The notes beneath the pieces were generated by a model. The model saw only the letters and a list, made by a program, of their open reading frames with translations, had not been told where the DNA came from and made no database searches. Shown in pieces: positions 1 to 11,496 of a DNA stretch of 64,000 nt (position 1 is the first letter of the stretch; the number at the start of each line of letters is the position of its first letter). The DNA comes from Hyposmocoma kahamanoa. Taxonomy: Eukaryota; Arthropoda; Insecta; Lepidoptera; Cosmopterigidae. The position numbers and the translations under genes are program-made. Where the stretch lies: positions 7,348,365-7,412,364 of the forward strand of contig NW_020654748.1 of NCBI RefSeq assembly GCF_003589595.1, given 5' to 3'.

Positions 1-54
1 TGTTTTAGTAACGCTACCCCCGCATCGCTAGTCGATCTACCACTAGTCACAAAC

Positions 55-172
55 AAAGTAGACAAGCCCCAAGCACCAGTAATTTCACCACCATCCTTAA
101 CCTTGCAAACCGGAACGCAGTAATGTGGCACTGCTTCCCTGGACGAGCTATTTCACAGAGAGAGCTCTCTTG
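55..172 (-). repeat. Family A repeat, fragment
   Basis: A diverged piece of the ~290-bp family A, recognisable by AATTTCACCA, CCGGAACGCAGTAATG and TTCCCTGGACGA. Both ends of the unit are missing. Confidence 0.7.
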
Positions 173-1408
173 TAAATAATGACTTCAAGACCAACAATCT
201 TGAAATAAAACTCAAAATATTTCCTTTCAAAAATGTCCTCAATAGTGCAGAGGTCAATTAGGCCTTTAAACCATTAGGAATATCACAAGATACAAACTTG
301 ATAGAAAAATCCACATTTAAAAAATTCAATCACAACTCTCTCATTCTCTCTTCTCCATTCTCTCATTAGATTCATCTCCTCCATTAGATGAAAATTCTAA
401 AATCAAATTCTAAGATAGAGTGCGCCTTAACCGTCCATTATATTGGCTTTGATACCGAATTATCTTGTGAGGCCACAGCATCGACGCCAGGAACTTGTTC
501 ATAATTTATAAAAAAAATGTCTTTGTATTAAAGATACATCAAAGAGTTTCCTACAGATAATTTTATAAACCTAAATTTACGTACTCTGCCGTAAAACTAA
601 ACTACATTGCTAGTAAAAATGCATCGCCTTATTTCAACTCGTCACAAGTAATTGTTGCAATAATAAGTTATACGTCCTATTTATGATATACACACAAATA
701 AAGATAAATTGAAGATATTACTTATCTCTAAATATTACTATTTCATAGAAGAGTTCTTGTCAAATAGCGAGTTGTCAGAGAGATAAATGTGTAATCTCCC
801 ATCAGGCATATATACTTTTTAACACAATATACATGAATGTTAATTTTGTGGAGAAAATAGTTTGACATTGTAATGGATATTTATCATTATCTCATAACAG
901 AATATAGTATGATAAAACCATATGTTGTCACACATTCCTATAGATATTTTCGCCTTACACGATCCAATTCCATGTGAATTTGGTTGCCTGCAGGACATGC
1001 CTAGTGTAGGAATCAAAACTCCCTGCGCGAATTTTCTTAATCCGTCTCGCAGCATCATTATCGATCAACCTGTATTTTTATGTTTGTGCTTATAATAAAT
1101 TTTATTTTATTTTTTTTACATCATAAGATCGTTTATCTCATGAAAGTATAAAAATAATACGAATTACGAGAAACCATTTTATAAGTCTTCTTGTCCGGTA
1201 AGTATAAATTTATCGACTAATTTCGATCACAAAATCTTTAAGTATCTCTCCTAAAAAGTTGTCAATTTGCAAGTGTGACCTTATTACACCCAGAACATGA
1301 TTTGTTGGGTCGGAATAAGTGGGTTGCAAAGCTTTGTTAAAATCATGTTTGTAAAAGAGGCAATTTTCTGTAGTACACACAACATTACGTATTTTTATAC
1401 TACTTACT

Positions 1409-1566
1409 ATTCGAGTTCTTAGATTTTCGCAATTGTTATACAAGGGAAATGAAACTATTTATTTAGATCTAAATCGGTAAAGTATATTTGTTTTCTCAAA
1501 CAAAACAACGTTTCGGTCCTTTTACAGGGTAGGAAAAAACAATTATACGGGATTTAGATCCGAAAT
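1409..1566 (-). repeat. Family C hairpin retroposon, diverged copy
   Basis: Carries the family C 3' end (complement of TAAGAACTCGAAT), the GAAATGAAACTATTT block and the AACGTTTCGGTCC tag, followed by a diverged inverted arm. No clear target duplication was found. Confidence 0.7.
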
Positions 1567-1588
1567 AAAATATTCAATGATAAAAGCT

Positions 1589-1827
1589 ATAATCTCAGTA
1601 GAGTACGAAGAAAACCGACCTCAAAAGTTATTCATCACTTAGTTTGCCACCCTTAGAAGTGGAATATTTCTTCACATTTAAATAGAACCATTTCTGAGGT
1701 ACCCTCTTTCCAGTAAAGAAAGAATCATCAAAATCGGTTCACAAATGCGGGAGTTATCGCGTAACATACATACAAAAAAAAAACAGTCGAATTAAGAGCC
1801 TCCTCCTTTTTTGAAGTCGGTTAAAAA
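1589..1827 (-). repeat. Family B element
   Basis: A nearly full-length copy in reverse orientation, with inverted ends AAAACCGACCTC and GAAGTCGGTTAAAA, the TTTGCCACCCTTAGAAGTGG block and ATCATCAAAATCGGTTCACA. It has no coding capacity. Confidence 0.8.
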
Positions 1828-3033
1828 TAGGTTCATTTCCTACTTGCAATTATTACTTATTATATGATGGAATGCAATATAAAAATTCTGTCGATCCTAC
1901 TTAATGCAGTAGGCAAAAATTCTTTACTAAAACGACTTGATTTTTGCCATGGTAAAGTAAGTGGGAATCCCGTGGAAGAAGACATGGTGGACCAACACTG
2001 CTGAACATCTTACCAACGGCAATTCAGGACAGAGCGTCACCGACGTACAATGTGGCCCAACTCTTTGGGGTAGAAAAAAGGGCAGGAAGAATAAGAATAA
2101 AGTACGTGAGAAGGTTTTGACATAAATAAACGAGATATGACAATGTAATCAACTTATGATTCATAATGATAGTTATTTAAGAGCTTCTAATGATAATTTA
2201 AATTTCCCTTAAATATACGTAATTGGAATACGTAGATCAATATCTATAAATTCGTTACCAAGATTGCTCAATCAAAAGACCTTTATGAATAATTAATTTT
2301 AATAAAGGCCTTTTCAGTCCGATTTGATTAAACCCTAAGTACATTAATTTGTGCGCAAATATCAGGGCCTGTGTTGATAACTAGTCTGCCTCAATAAACA
2401 AACACCGGCTGCGGCCGTTATGAATGCCCAATTATTAGTTTTTAATGGTAACATTTGAGAATATTAAATTGAAATAACAAACAACCATACCAATATTCAT
2501 TGGAGCTCATTCTTTAGCAGTGAGTCGTACTTACAAAACAATCCTTCGAACAATTACGCGGGTAAACACAAAAGACTAATATGCGAAACGTTTTGAAACT
2601 AATAATCTACTAACTGAACACGTTTGGTCGTAAACATTAGTTCTTATGGACATTCAATTCCACATTAAAGCTACAAACGTAGTACAGCCAACAATGGCAA
2701 CGTTTGCATAATTGCATTTTATGCAACTTTCCCGCTCTAGGGAGTAAAACATGTTTCTTTTTCTAGCAACTGAAAAAGATTAACCAGCGAGTTTCTTTAT
2801 CTTTCAAATTAATTGTGAACACTAATTACGTTGAAAAGTAATAAGTAAAGACAACTAAAGCAATTAATTTCCTAAATTCGTGTAAATTATACATTTGAAA
2901 ACATTCGTGGTTATGCACTTATGCACTAAATAAAAAAAGATAGTAGACAGATATGTCAGTTCTTAAACCAGTCATATGCCAGCTGATCAATCAACTCGTG
3001 ACCATGGAGCGTGTAACTGTACCGTAATATCAA

Positions 3034-4704
3034 ATGTATTACAATTCCCAATCGGCAGATAATGGTACCGACATAGCTAATCTTTTTGCCAGTTATTTTT
3101 CTTCGGTGTACAATGTATCCTCTTCTAGTGCATACGCCCCAGATTTCCCCGAATCAAATTTCTATCTGTCCAATCTTACTATTACTGAGTTGGAGGTTAA
3201 ATCAGCTATAGAAGCATTGGACATATCTAAGGGCGCAGGTCCCGATGGTATTCCGGCTGTATTAGTAAAAAATTGTATACATGTATTGGTGAAGCCGCTG
3301 GTGGTACTATTTAATAAAAGTCTTAGGACAGGATATTTCCCCAAAAGTTGGAAAATAACAAAAATTGTCCCAATACATAAGTCTGGGTGTAAGACAGATA
3401 TAAAAAATTATCGCCCAGTAAGCATTCTATGCTGTTTTAGTAAAATATTCGAAGGTTTAATATATAGTCATCTTTATCATTACTTCAAGCCCATTATCAG
3501 TGAGAGGCATCATGGTTTTATGAAGGGACGCTCAACATCCACAAATCTTTTAACGTATGTTCATTTCTTAAATAATGCTTTTAATAAACGGGTGCAAGTG
3601 GACTCGTTGTACACAGATTTTTCGAAGGCATTTGACAGGGTAGATCACAGTATCCTCTGCCAGAAAATGCTTCATCTCGGAATTCATGGCAACCTTTTGA
3701 GATGGTTCCAGTCATACCTCGCAAATCGCACTCAGTTGGTCGCGGTGTATGGCTATAACTCAATTCCTGTAAAATTGGTTTCTGGAATCCTCCAAGGATC
3801 AAATTTGGGTCCTTTACTTTTCGTGGTGTTTATTAATGATCTGTTGGAATCCATCACTTGTAATTGTATCGCCTATGCCGACGATCTAAAGATCTATCAT
3901 GAAATATTGAGTATTACTGACTGTGCCTTATTACAAACCAATGTAGACCGCTTACAAGAATGGTGCATCATTAACAATATGTCGTTTAACATAGAAAAGT
4001 GTCATCTAATTACTTTTACGAAGAAAAGGACACCAATAACTTACCCGTATAGTATCGATGGAATTGTATTGGTTCGTCAATCAACAGTAAGGGATCTCGG
4101 GGTTATACTGGATCCTAAATTGAGTTTTAGTCCTCATTATGATTATCTTATTGCCAAGGTAAATAAAACACTTGGATTCATTTTTAGAACGACAAAACCG
4201 TTTAGGAGGCCGGAGAGCATAATATTACTATATTACGCTTTGGTTAGGTGTGTGTTGGAATACGGTTCAGTTGTGTGGTCTCCTTTCTACAATATTCACA
4301 TTGACAGGATTGAAGCTATCCAGAAACGTTTCCTTCGACACTTAAGCTGCAAGTTCGGTATGAGACGTAAGTTGCCCACATATGAGGATAGGTTGAAGCA
4401 TTTTGGTCTGTGTACGCTGCAGTCACGACGCGTTGTTAACGATCTCGTAACTATGTATAAAATAGTAAACGCAAAATGGGACGCATGCGAATTGTTAAGC
4501 CAATTCTCTTTGAAGATAGGAAGTAAAAGAATACAAAAATTGTTTTATGTGCCATGTTGCAATAACAATGTTACCTATAATGACCCTTTGTATCGAATGT
4601 GTCGAGTTTACAATGACATTAACAAAGACAGAAGTTTAGATATATATTTTCAAAGTTGTTCAGCTTTTGTAAAATGTTGCTATATGAAAATTTTGCAATC
4701 TTAA
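3034..4704 (+). CDS. LINE reverse transcriptase, uninterrupted 556-residue fragment
   Basis: Copies element RNA into DNA at the target site. The ORF has no stop or frameshift. In order it shows the thumb-proximal SKGAGPDGIPA motif near residue 67, NYRPVSIL, DFSKAFD with catalytic D195, LQGSNLGPLLF from about residue 253, and the catalytic YADD at 281-284. The conserved C-terminal region follows (LRCVLEYGSVVWSP-like, then FLRHL). The start codon used here is simply the first in-frame ATG after the truncation. The natural ORF would begin upstream with an endonuclease domain that this copy lacks, so it cannot move by itself. The open frame over 1.67 kb suggests recent insertion. Confidence 0.9.
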   Translation: MYYNSQSADNGTDIANLFASYFSSVYNVSSSSAYAPDFPESNFYLSNLTITELEVKSAIEALDISKGAGPDGIPAVLVKNCIHVLVKPLVVLFNKSLRTGYFPKSWKITKIVPIHKSGCKTDIKNYRPVSILCCFSKIFEGLIYSHLYHYFKPIISERHHGFMKGRSTSTNLLTYVHFLNNAFNKRVQVDSLYTDFSKAFDRVDHSILCQKMLHLGIHGNLLRWFQSYLANRTQLVAVYGYNSIPVKLVSGILQGSNLGPLLFVVFINDLLESITCNCIAYADDLKIYHEILSITDCALLQTNVDRLQEWCIINNMSFNIEKCHLITFTKKRTPITYPYSIDGIVLVRQSTVRDLGVILDPKLSFSPHYDYLIAKVNKTLGFIFRTTKPFRRPESIILLYYALVRCVLEYGSVVWSPFYNIHIDRIEAIQKRFLRHLSCKFGMRRKLPTYEDRLKHFGLCTLQSRRVVNDLVTMYKIVNAKWDACELLSQFSLKIGSKRIQKLFYVPCCNNNVTYNDPLYRMCRVYNDINKDRSLDIYFQSCSAFVKCCYMKILQS

Positions 4705-5000
4705 AGTGGTGTAAACAACAGTATATTTTGGAGCCGATAATTTTGTAATAATTTTGTTATATTGTATTGATATGTGATTGCATTTATGTTTGATGACTCA
4801 TGACATAGTCGCTGCCAATCATGTAATTTTATTTAGTCTTTTTATTTTCTTTTTACCTTAAAGTGTGCCACTATGTAGACTATATGATAGAGCTGTGCAC
4901 AGCTATTATAGGAGTGCAAATTTACTTTCTATTATATATTATCATATCTAATATTATAAATATTTACATTAATTTGTATTCTGTAGCTGTGCCAAGAAAT

Positions 5001-5029
5001 GAATAAATAAATAAATAAATAAATAAATA
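5001..5029 (+). repeat. AAAT tandem tail of the LINE
   Basis: About seven AAAT units form the 3' terminus of the LINE copy. Similar AAAT tails occur at 13122-13152 and near 18700. Confidence 0.85.
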
Positions 5030-5204
5030 TCGGGAAAATAAAAATAATTAATACCGTTTTGTAAGAAACCTGTAATTAATGATCATCTTTCATATAAATT
5101 GTATATTTATGACAGATTTAAAGCGTGTGTTCGAATCTGTTTTATGATTTGTTTAAATTAAAGAGTAAACACAAAATTCCGCCATTTTGGTAAAATTGTT
5201 ACAG

Positions 5205-5372
5205 AACATTATTTTTGACTTACGTGATTCGGCGGATATTATAGAATTAACTGCGCCCGCCGTTTTGAGTAAAACGCAAATTGCAAACGACAATCTCTTG
5301 CCGCCGAAATCTAGAGACAAAAATATATTGCGTCTAAAATATATTGTGCCTTATGATGATTACATTTTGTAG
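5205..5372 (+). CDS. Possible terminal coding exon of an unidentified gene
   Basis: A 55-residue stretch follows a plausible acceptor (TTGTTACAG at 5196-5204) and ends in TAG. It begins NIIFDLRDSADIIEL and ends KYIVPYDDYIL. The composition looks coding: it is acidic and hydrophilic, with GC-richer codons than its surroundings. There is no nearby ATG in frame, so it could only be an internal or last exon. An AATAAA-like signal lies about 200 bp downstream, near 5579. I do not recognise the protein, and no matching upstream exon was found. It could be a chance ORF. Confidence 0.25.
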   Translation, partial: NIIFDLRDSADIIELTAPAVLSKTQIANDNLLPPKSRDKNILRLKYIVPYDDYIL

Positions 5373-7912
5373 AAAACAGAAAAAATGCGTTGTTTTCTCT
5401 CAATTGTACTGTAACGCGTAATGTACAACATCTTGACGCTTAAAGTGTCAATTCGTTTGCAATAATGGACCTTCCGCCCTACTACAATAATGTACTTATT
5501 ACAGTACTACAATAGTATAGTGTATATAGTCCGGTTTCTAGTTCATCGTTAAAGAACCTAATTCATTTACGTATACAAAATAAACGAGACAGTATGTTTT
5601 CTAATATTTATGTAAATATTGTGTTTGCTTTATATCTTGAGTTACCAAATAATTACATTAATTAACCTAACAAACATACTTTAAAGTACTATGTACAAAT
5701 CATAGTATGCTAGTAGTCACTTGTAGAATTATATTAATAACAATTTATATTATTTGAACACAGAGGTACACATTACACAAAAAGACTAATGTTAACAGAC
5801 TGAGTCTTTCTGGGAAAGTTACGTCCGAAATAGGTTACGGGACCTGTATCAAAGTCCACCAGGCTGAATATAATATAACTTATAGCTGTGTCATGTGAGT
5901 ATGTGTGTTTGCGTAGTTCTATTACGCAATTGTAGTAGTGACATGTGTTAGAAGATGATGACCTCCAGGAACATACTTTAAGATGGCTTCCCATGGTTTG
6001 CGATTTTACGGACTGTGTCACGCCAGCTCGCACCAACGCGCCATGCGAGTGAAGAGTGCCGCCCGTGCCAGAGCAAAGTGGCCTGTAACTTAGTATTTTT
6101 TCACCTAATAAGACAAGTATTGTAACTAAGCACAAACGTAGCAGCGCTGCCGACGTATGTATGTGCGCAATGCATTCGCGTTCGTCGGTCACGCGAGTCG
6201 GTCAGGTCGTTTCACGCGCCTTTCATTATATGCGAATGTGTGCGTCCTTCCGTACACGGCACGCGGCGCGGCCGACGCGCACATATACAAGCTTCGCTGA
6301 TACGTTTCTATGGAGTTACCACAATTGTCTTATTACACTATGCCTGTAAGGGCCCGGCGGATATGCTAAGTGTTGGTAAATGAAAAGGCGCGGCGTGATT
6401 GTGTGGCAGTTCAAACCAGGCTAAAACACGCGACACTCATCCGAGTCCGCACCATTACGAGCGTCTTGTGTGAACTTGCCTGTGTGGCGCGAGCACGCTC
6501 ATACAAAAAGATGTTTTTGTATTTGTAAAGTCAACATTAACATCTAATGGAAAAAGAAAAGAACTGACAAGCTGACAGGTTTGAATAACATAAAAGTTGA
6601 AAAGAGTTTGTGAAACTGAGCGTATTTTGAAAATAAGAAAGCAATTACTGCTCTTATCAACCTAAATAAAACTGTTCTTTATTGTATGTAAAGCAATAAC
6701 TAAATAGAACAATTCAACTGCGATCCCCGTATTATTAATGGGTCAATGGATAATCGATGGTAGGTTGCGTGAGGAGACGCACGATCGCCCCGGTGGTGGC
6801 CCGCTACAACTATGGTTACGATAGTGGCGTAGTGGTGGCGCACTAATAGTTCTTCCAACACTTTTAGTTATTTATACACATCTAAAACAGGCATTTCACG
6901 TACACTTTGACATTAGTAACTGCGAAGATTTCAGAACTCACGAACTCAGTGGTATTAACGAATGGGAACACAGAATTTGATATTATTACATTATCTATAA
7001 ATTTTAATTAAAGGACGAGTTTAGCTCTTTAAAGTGTCGTGATATTAGACAACGTTATTGAAAGCAGATTAGGCTAAAAGCGAAATTGTTTACTTTACAA
7101 TCACAAGTAATTAAAACTAGTTTTAAGTAGGTAGTACTATAACAAGATTAGTCAGAGTTTTCACTAAAATAAACACGTTCTACGTAGTTACTCAAAAGTT
7201 TAGACATATTGTTGAGCTCACGCGATTGATGAATTACTCGATAAACACCGAAGCCATTATCTGTGTTAGATTTATATGTTTTTTCATGTCGCAAGCTTGC
7301 GTACGTTTACATCTGGAATACAACACTGGCATCGCAAAACATAAAACAGGTAAAAACAAGCAATTTTTGTTACATACTAAAAGCTTCACGAAAAAGAACA
7401 TTAAAGCGAAATCTGTTCAGTCTATGTTCGAGGTTCGAAAGGTCTCAAGCCGCGTATCTAATTCGGGAATGGAATAGTAATCTAATTTTCTTCGACATCG
7501 AGGAAAACCTGTTTTTAAAGGGTTTAATATAAATGTTAATGGCTGGCATCTCACCTCGCCGCCCCTGGGGCATTATCAAACGACGTGGACTGCGAGACTG
7601 CTTTATGTTCACCTTCTCATACTCATTACACTTCCCGCAATAAAAACTGGGATAAAAAAGGAGTAAGCGTTAAGTGTGTAACTTCCAAACTGGGAAGAAT
7701 CCACGCTGAGGTGACTTAAACATTTTTGAATTTTAGTGTTTTTTTTTTCGTTTGTTTGAAAAATATTACTATTATTTATAATAAACAGGAAATAGTAACC
7801 CACTTAAGCTACTAAGAATAAAAATAAATTTGACTTTTTATTTACAAACGTATTTTTTTGAGTCAGGTTAATTTGAATTATGTACTGCCGCCATACCTAT
7901 TTCTTGTCTCTG
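5373..7912. other. Gene-free stretch apart from the CpG patch
   Basis: AT-rich. Short overlapping ORFs at 7226-7532 show no family. A ~40-bp segment at 6295-6336 matches 40958-41000 (both contain TATGGAGTTACCA), which marks a further dispersed repeat. Confidence 0.5.
6000..6500. other. CpG-rich patch
   Basis: This 500-bp stretch is clearly richer in G+C and CpG than its neighbours, for example around 6250-6290 with runs such as GGCGCGGCCGACGCGC. It could be a promoter or an untranslated first exon. ORFs across it on both strands (5773-6192 and 6161-6349) show no family that I recognise. Confidence 0.3.
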
Positions 7913-8375
7913 TCGACACGCCTATCCATAACAGCTGCAGTGCCACTCAGAGTTAAGTTAAATCGCAAAGATCTTATAGGCACTGCGCCCGTCACCCTGT
8001 GACACAATACCTTTTTTATTATAAAAAGATAACTGCGCGGAGATGGAAGTCATCTCCATCTCAGCTGATGGAAAGTGACGATGAGGTCAACGATGGAGCA
8101 ATACGTAAGCTACACGCCTGTCCGTAACAGTTGCAGTGCCACTCAGAGCTTTAAATTGTAAAGAACTGAGTGGCCCTGCCACTACGCCCGTCACCCTGAA
8201 ACATAAGTTAACAAGTCCCATGCGCCTGTAATTTCACCTGCATCCTTACCCTTCTAAACCGGAACACAGTAATGCTCACATTACTGCTTGGCGGCAGATA
8301 CAGGTAAGGAAAGGCAGTACTTCCCTGGATGAACTCTTTCACAAGGAGCTCTACTGCTACTACAATTTCATTAGG
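7913..8375 (-). repeat. Family A, two tandem copies with a 97-bp linker
   Basis: A partial copy (7913-8008) and a complete copy (8106-8375) lie in the same orientation. The linker at 8009-8105 contains GCGCGGAGATGG and TCAGCTGATGGAAAGTG. The same linker sequence lies in inverse orientation beside the family A copy at 11.5-11.9 kb, so it belongs to a longer form of the family. Confidence 0.8.
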
Positions 8376-8822
8376 ATGCTGGTGAAACTATAGACACATA
8401 GGACTTGTCTACTTTATGTCTCGTGGCGACCGGTGTACGAAAGGAACCTCCCCGCACGATGTACTACCCTTTTTCTCTGGCGCACCCTGGGCAATAATCT
8501 GCTATTACCTTACGTCGACTGGCCAATTCTTTCACCACGAAAGCAAGCATTATAATATATGCCATCGATACGATAAGAAAAAAAAAGATGGGTGCAGTGG
8601 CAACGTTCCTGGGATCTTCGCGACTTAGAGTGAAACGCGGGATTGCATCGCGTTTGCATCGCTGCTTAAAATCGCGCGTATGTAAAGGTTGACTACTAGC
8701 GACTGCATCGCGTTTGCATCGCTGCTAAAGTCGCCGTGTGTATCCGCTCTTAAAGCTCTGAGTCGTATTGCAACTGTTATGGGTAGGCATGTCGCTTGCC
8801 GACAGGCGCATATCTTGTTCAA
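8373..8822 (+). repeat. Family A copy split by two nested insertions
   Basis: Family A segments at about 8373-8434, 8591-8632 and 8745-8822 are in register with the consensus. Sequence unrelated to family A fills 8435-8590. A GCATCGC-rich element fills 8633-8744, flanked by TTA on both sides. The copy lies directly head to head with the - strand copy ending at 8375. Confidence 0.7.
8633..8744. mobile_element. GCATCGC-rich MITE nested in family A
   Basis: Two degenerate repeats of a unit containing GCATCGCGTTTGCATCGCTG are flanked by TTA triplets that look like a 3-bp target duplication. Related sequence occurs at 42310-42600 and 44385-44600. Confidence 0.5.
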
Positions 8823-9136
8823 GTATTAATTCAAGGATTTGTTAGTCGTCATATAAATACATTTTAAAGGTTTTGCCACATGCTATGACAAGGCGGTAAT
8901 GTAGGCAAAAACTGATAACGATATAATAGCGAGGACAATCTAGTAAATAAAATATTAGATACATCTCTCAAAGAGCACATCGCTTCGGCAAAATTATTGA
9001 CATGCAAAATTAAATGGCGGTGTTAACAACAAATTGAGTCTACATTTTGTTTTAGCGACGAAATGAAATGAAAATCATTAATGAAATTATAAATTCATGA
9101 TTTATTAACAGAATAAGACAGTTACATCACATAGAT

Positions 9137-9325
9137 CACTGCGGCACTGCCAATGCGCCCGTCACCCTGAGACATAAGTTGACAAGTCCTATGTACCTGT
9201 AAAGCCCTTACTTACCCTTTAAATCCGGAACGCAATAATGCTTACATTACTGCTTGACGGCAGAAATAGGTAAGATGGCAGTACTTCTCTGGATGGACTC
9301 TTTTACATGGAGCCTGCTACTAAAA
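9137..9325 (-). repeat. Family A copy, 3' part missing
   Basis: Matches the family from GGCACTGCCAATGCGCCCGT to the GGAGCCTGCTACTA end. It forms a loose head-to-head pair with the + strand copy at 9932. Confidence 0.75.
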
Positions 9326-9911
9326 GTTGTTGATGATATTTTATTATTATTTAGAATACCATTGCCAAGGAGCTTATTATATTATCATATTACCTAGTTT
9401 TTGAAGTACCAAACCTAACTGTTGAGATTTCTGCATAGCATGAAATTTACATCTCTGCGCCTTTATAAAATTCTCATGTTTCTTACCCATGAACGTACAA
9501 ACCGCAATCGATGATAGAGTTTAATACTTGAGATGTAGAGTACTTACTTACTCGAAAGTTAGTCTACATGCACGGTGCGTGTTTACATTCACGAGAGCAA
9601 GTTTCATATTTTGTAAGCAAGTTCGGCGGCCGAATGTCTACAAACCTTGAATTTGACTTTCTGCTTTAAAAACTTTTCGGCACTGCGACGATTTACACAT
9701 CACAGCGGCGCGGCGCCGAAATAAAGCTACTTTTTCATGCGAAGCGAAACCATCTTTCACGGAATGTGTCAACGCATTTGAACAGTAAAGTGTTTTTGAC
9801 ATATTTTTTGGCACTCGGGCCATTGTTATGGCTTCAATGATTTTTGGGCTTTTACATGAGGAGTTAACGATGTATATTTTAACAACATATTTACATATAA
9901 CATATAATATA

Positions 9912-10094
9912 TTCACAAGCAGTAGTGTTATTACTACTGCTTGTGAAAGAGTCCGTCGGTAGTGTGAGCATTAATGCGTTCCGATTTTGAAGGGTGCTGG
10001 TGAAATTACAGGCACTTGGAACTAATTTTGAATGCACTGCAGCTACTATAGACAGGTGTGTCGCTTCACTTGGTATCATAAATAAAAAAAAAAA
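9912..10094 (+). repeat. Family A copy with a terminal hairpin
   Basis: A shortened copy begins at a perfect 15-bp inverted repeat (9912-9926 and 9933-9947, arm TTCACAAGCAGTAGT, six-base loop) and ends in CACTTGGTATCATAAATAAA with an A-rich tail. The middle is partly deleted. Confidence 0.75.
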
Positions 10095-11496
10095 AAATTT
10101 ATCTACAAATAACTATGTTATTATAGGTATAATAACTATGATTGTGTTAGATACATTGATAACTATATGGTAACAAGATTAATTAAATTTCTCTATATAC
10201 ATACATACATATACAAAAATGAATGTTTGTTTATCCAGTACGCATTCCATTATTATTTATTCGATCGCGATAAAATTTTCGTGAATTGTTGTATCTACAC
10301 CCGCCAATGTTTCTGAAGTATTAGATTCCACTTCTGGGTACGGGTCTCTTATAAGGAGAGGGTAAAAACTATATAATTATTACTATTCATCCGATTGCGA
10401 TAAAATGTTTATGAGTTGTTGTTCCACACCCGTAAATGTTTCTGACGTATACTAACCCCCACTTATTAGCACGGTGCTCTTCTAAGGAAATGGTTAAGAT
10501 CATAGTCTACCACACGGGCCAATGAGGGTTGGAGATTTTATAAGTTTTCAATGGCATTGCAACGTATGCCAGGTACAACCCACCTTGAAAATCCATTGTG
10601 AAATGCAAATAAAGAATATTGAGCATTAAACTAGTACGGAATATAAAAACATGAGTATACATAGTAATGTTTTGTTCAAATTGATGGCACGGGCACTGTG
10701 GTATTCAGCGAGCCTGCACAATGATATCGGGTCGCAATCAACAAAACGAGCCCATTGTGAATGGATCCGCGGTCGCTTCTAATCGTTGCACTAAACTCAA
10801 TACGTCTGACCTTGTTACATACATATATTAACTGGAAGAGTTTCAATACACAAAGCTTGTAAAACAAAGGAGTCGGACAAGGGTCATTTTCCGTCCCGCT
10901 GTCGTTTATTTGCTATTAAGTGTCGGTTAATTCTGAAGCTAAATTCTGATGACAAAAATGCTACGCGGCTTTAAACCGCGGTATTGCGCGTTAATGTGTG
11001 GTATTTCAAATCCTCCGCATTTGCTTGCGCGTCATTGCGCGCTTAGAATTATAAGCACTGACAGTGTACAGTCAAGAGTATGTCATGCTTGACACTTTGT
11101 ACTTTGGACCGTTCTTATCGTAAGCAGCATAGAGTTGGATGTTCACAAGTTGTAGTCAAGAGTCGAGAGCTCAGTCGGTGTCTAAAAGTCTTCCTAGATG
11201 AAATTACAAATCTCCCCCTGAGCCTCTACACAACGCCCCCATTTTTTTTTCTGGGTCTCTTACCGCCCCCCTTTAGGCCTGCAGCGCCCACAAGAGGGCG
11301 TAATCGCCCACTTTGGGAAAGGCTGATATAAAGGTTTTCATGATTTAATTTCGATTTCCCCTTCCCATCATCAGGGGACTAGACGTCGGATGGGGTTCCA
11401 TCCTTATGTTGTGGTTTCGCACAAAGCGATACGCTTCTATATATGACGAACGACTACGAATTGGAATTCCCTGCTAGAAGCATTTAAGTGTTTTTA
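10095..11496. other. Gene-free stretch
   Basis: Contains two similar ~100-bp segments, near 10245-10330 and 10375-10450, that share GCGATAAAAT, GAGTTGTTG and CACCCG.AATGTTTCTGA. They look like a diverged tandem duplication. No gene is recognised. Palindromic GC-richer sequence lies at about 10960-11050. Confidence 0.4.

Larger units (their letters stand above)
173..3029. other. Gene-free sequence around the 1.4-1.8 kb repeats
   Basis: Outside the family C and B copies, 173-1408 and 1828-3029 are AT-rich with scattered stops. I see no gene, RNA or recognisable repeat there. Confidence 0.6.
3030..5029 (+). mobile_element. 5'-truncated LINE retrotransposon, Jockey-like
   Basis: Contains the reverse transcriptase part of a non-LTR retrotransposon and a ~300-bp 3' UTR ending in an AAAT tandem tail at 5001-5029. 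No endonuclease domain is present upstream, and an in-frame TAA at 3025-3027 falls just before the homology. The copy is therefore truncated at about 3030. The clade assignment rests on motif style only. Confidence 0.85.

Noticed and set aside
5773..6192. 139-codon ORF on the - strand
   Set aside because: No recognisable domain, rich in Ser/Thr/His as expected from a non-coding CpG-rich patch, and no splice or repeat context that supports it.
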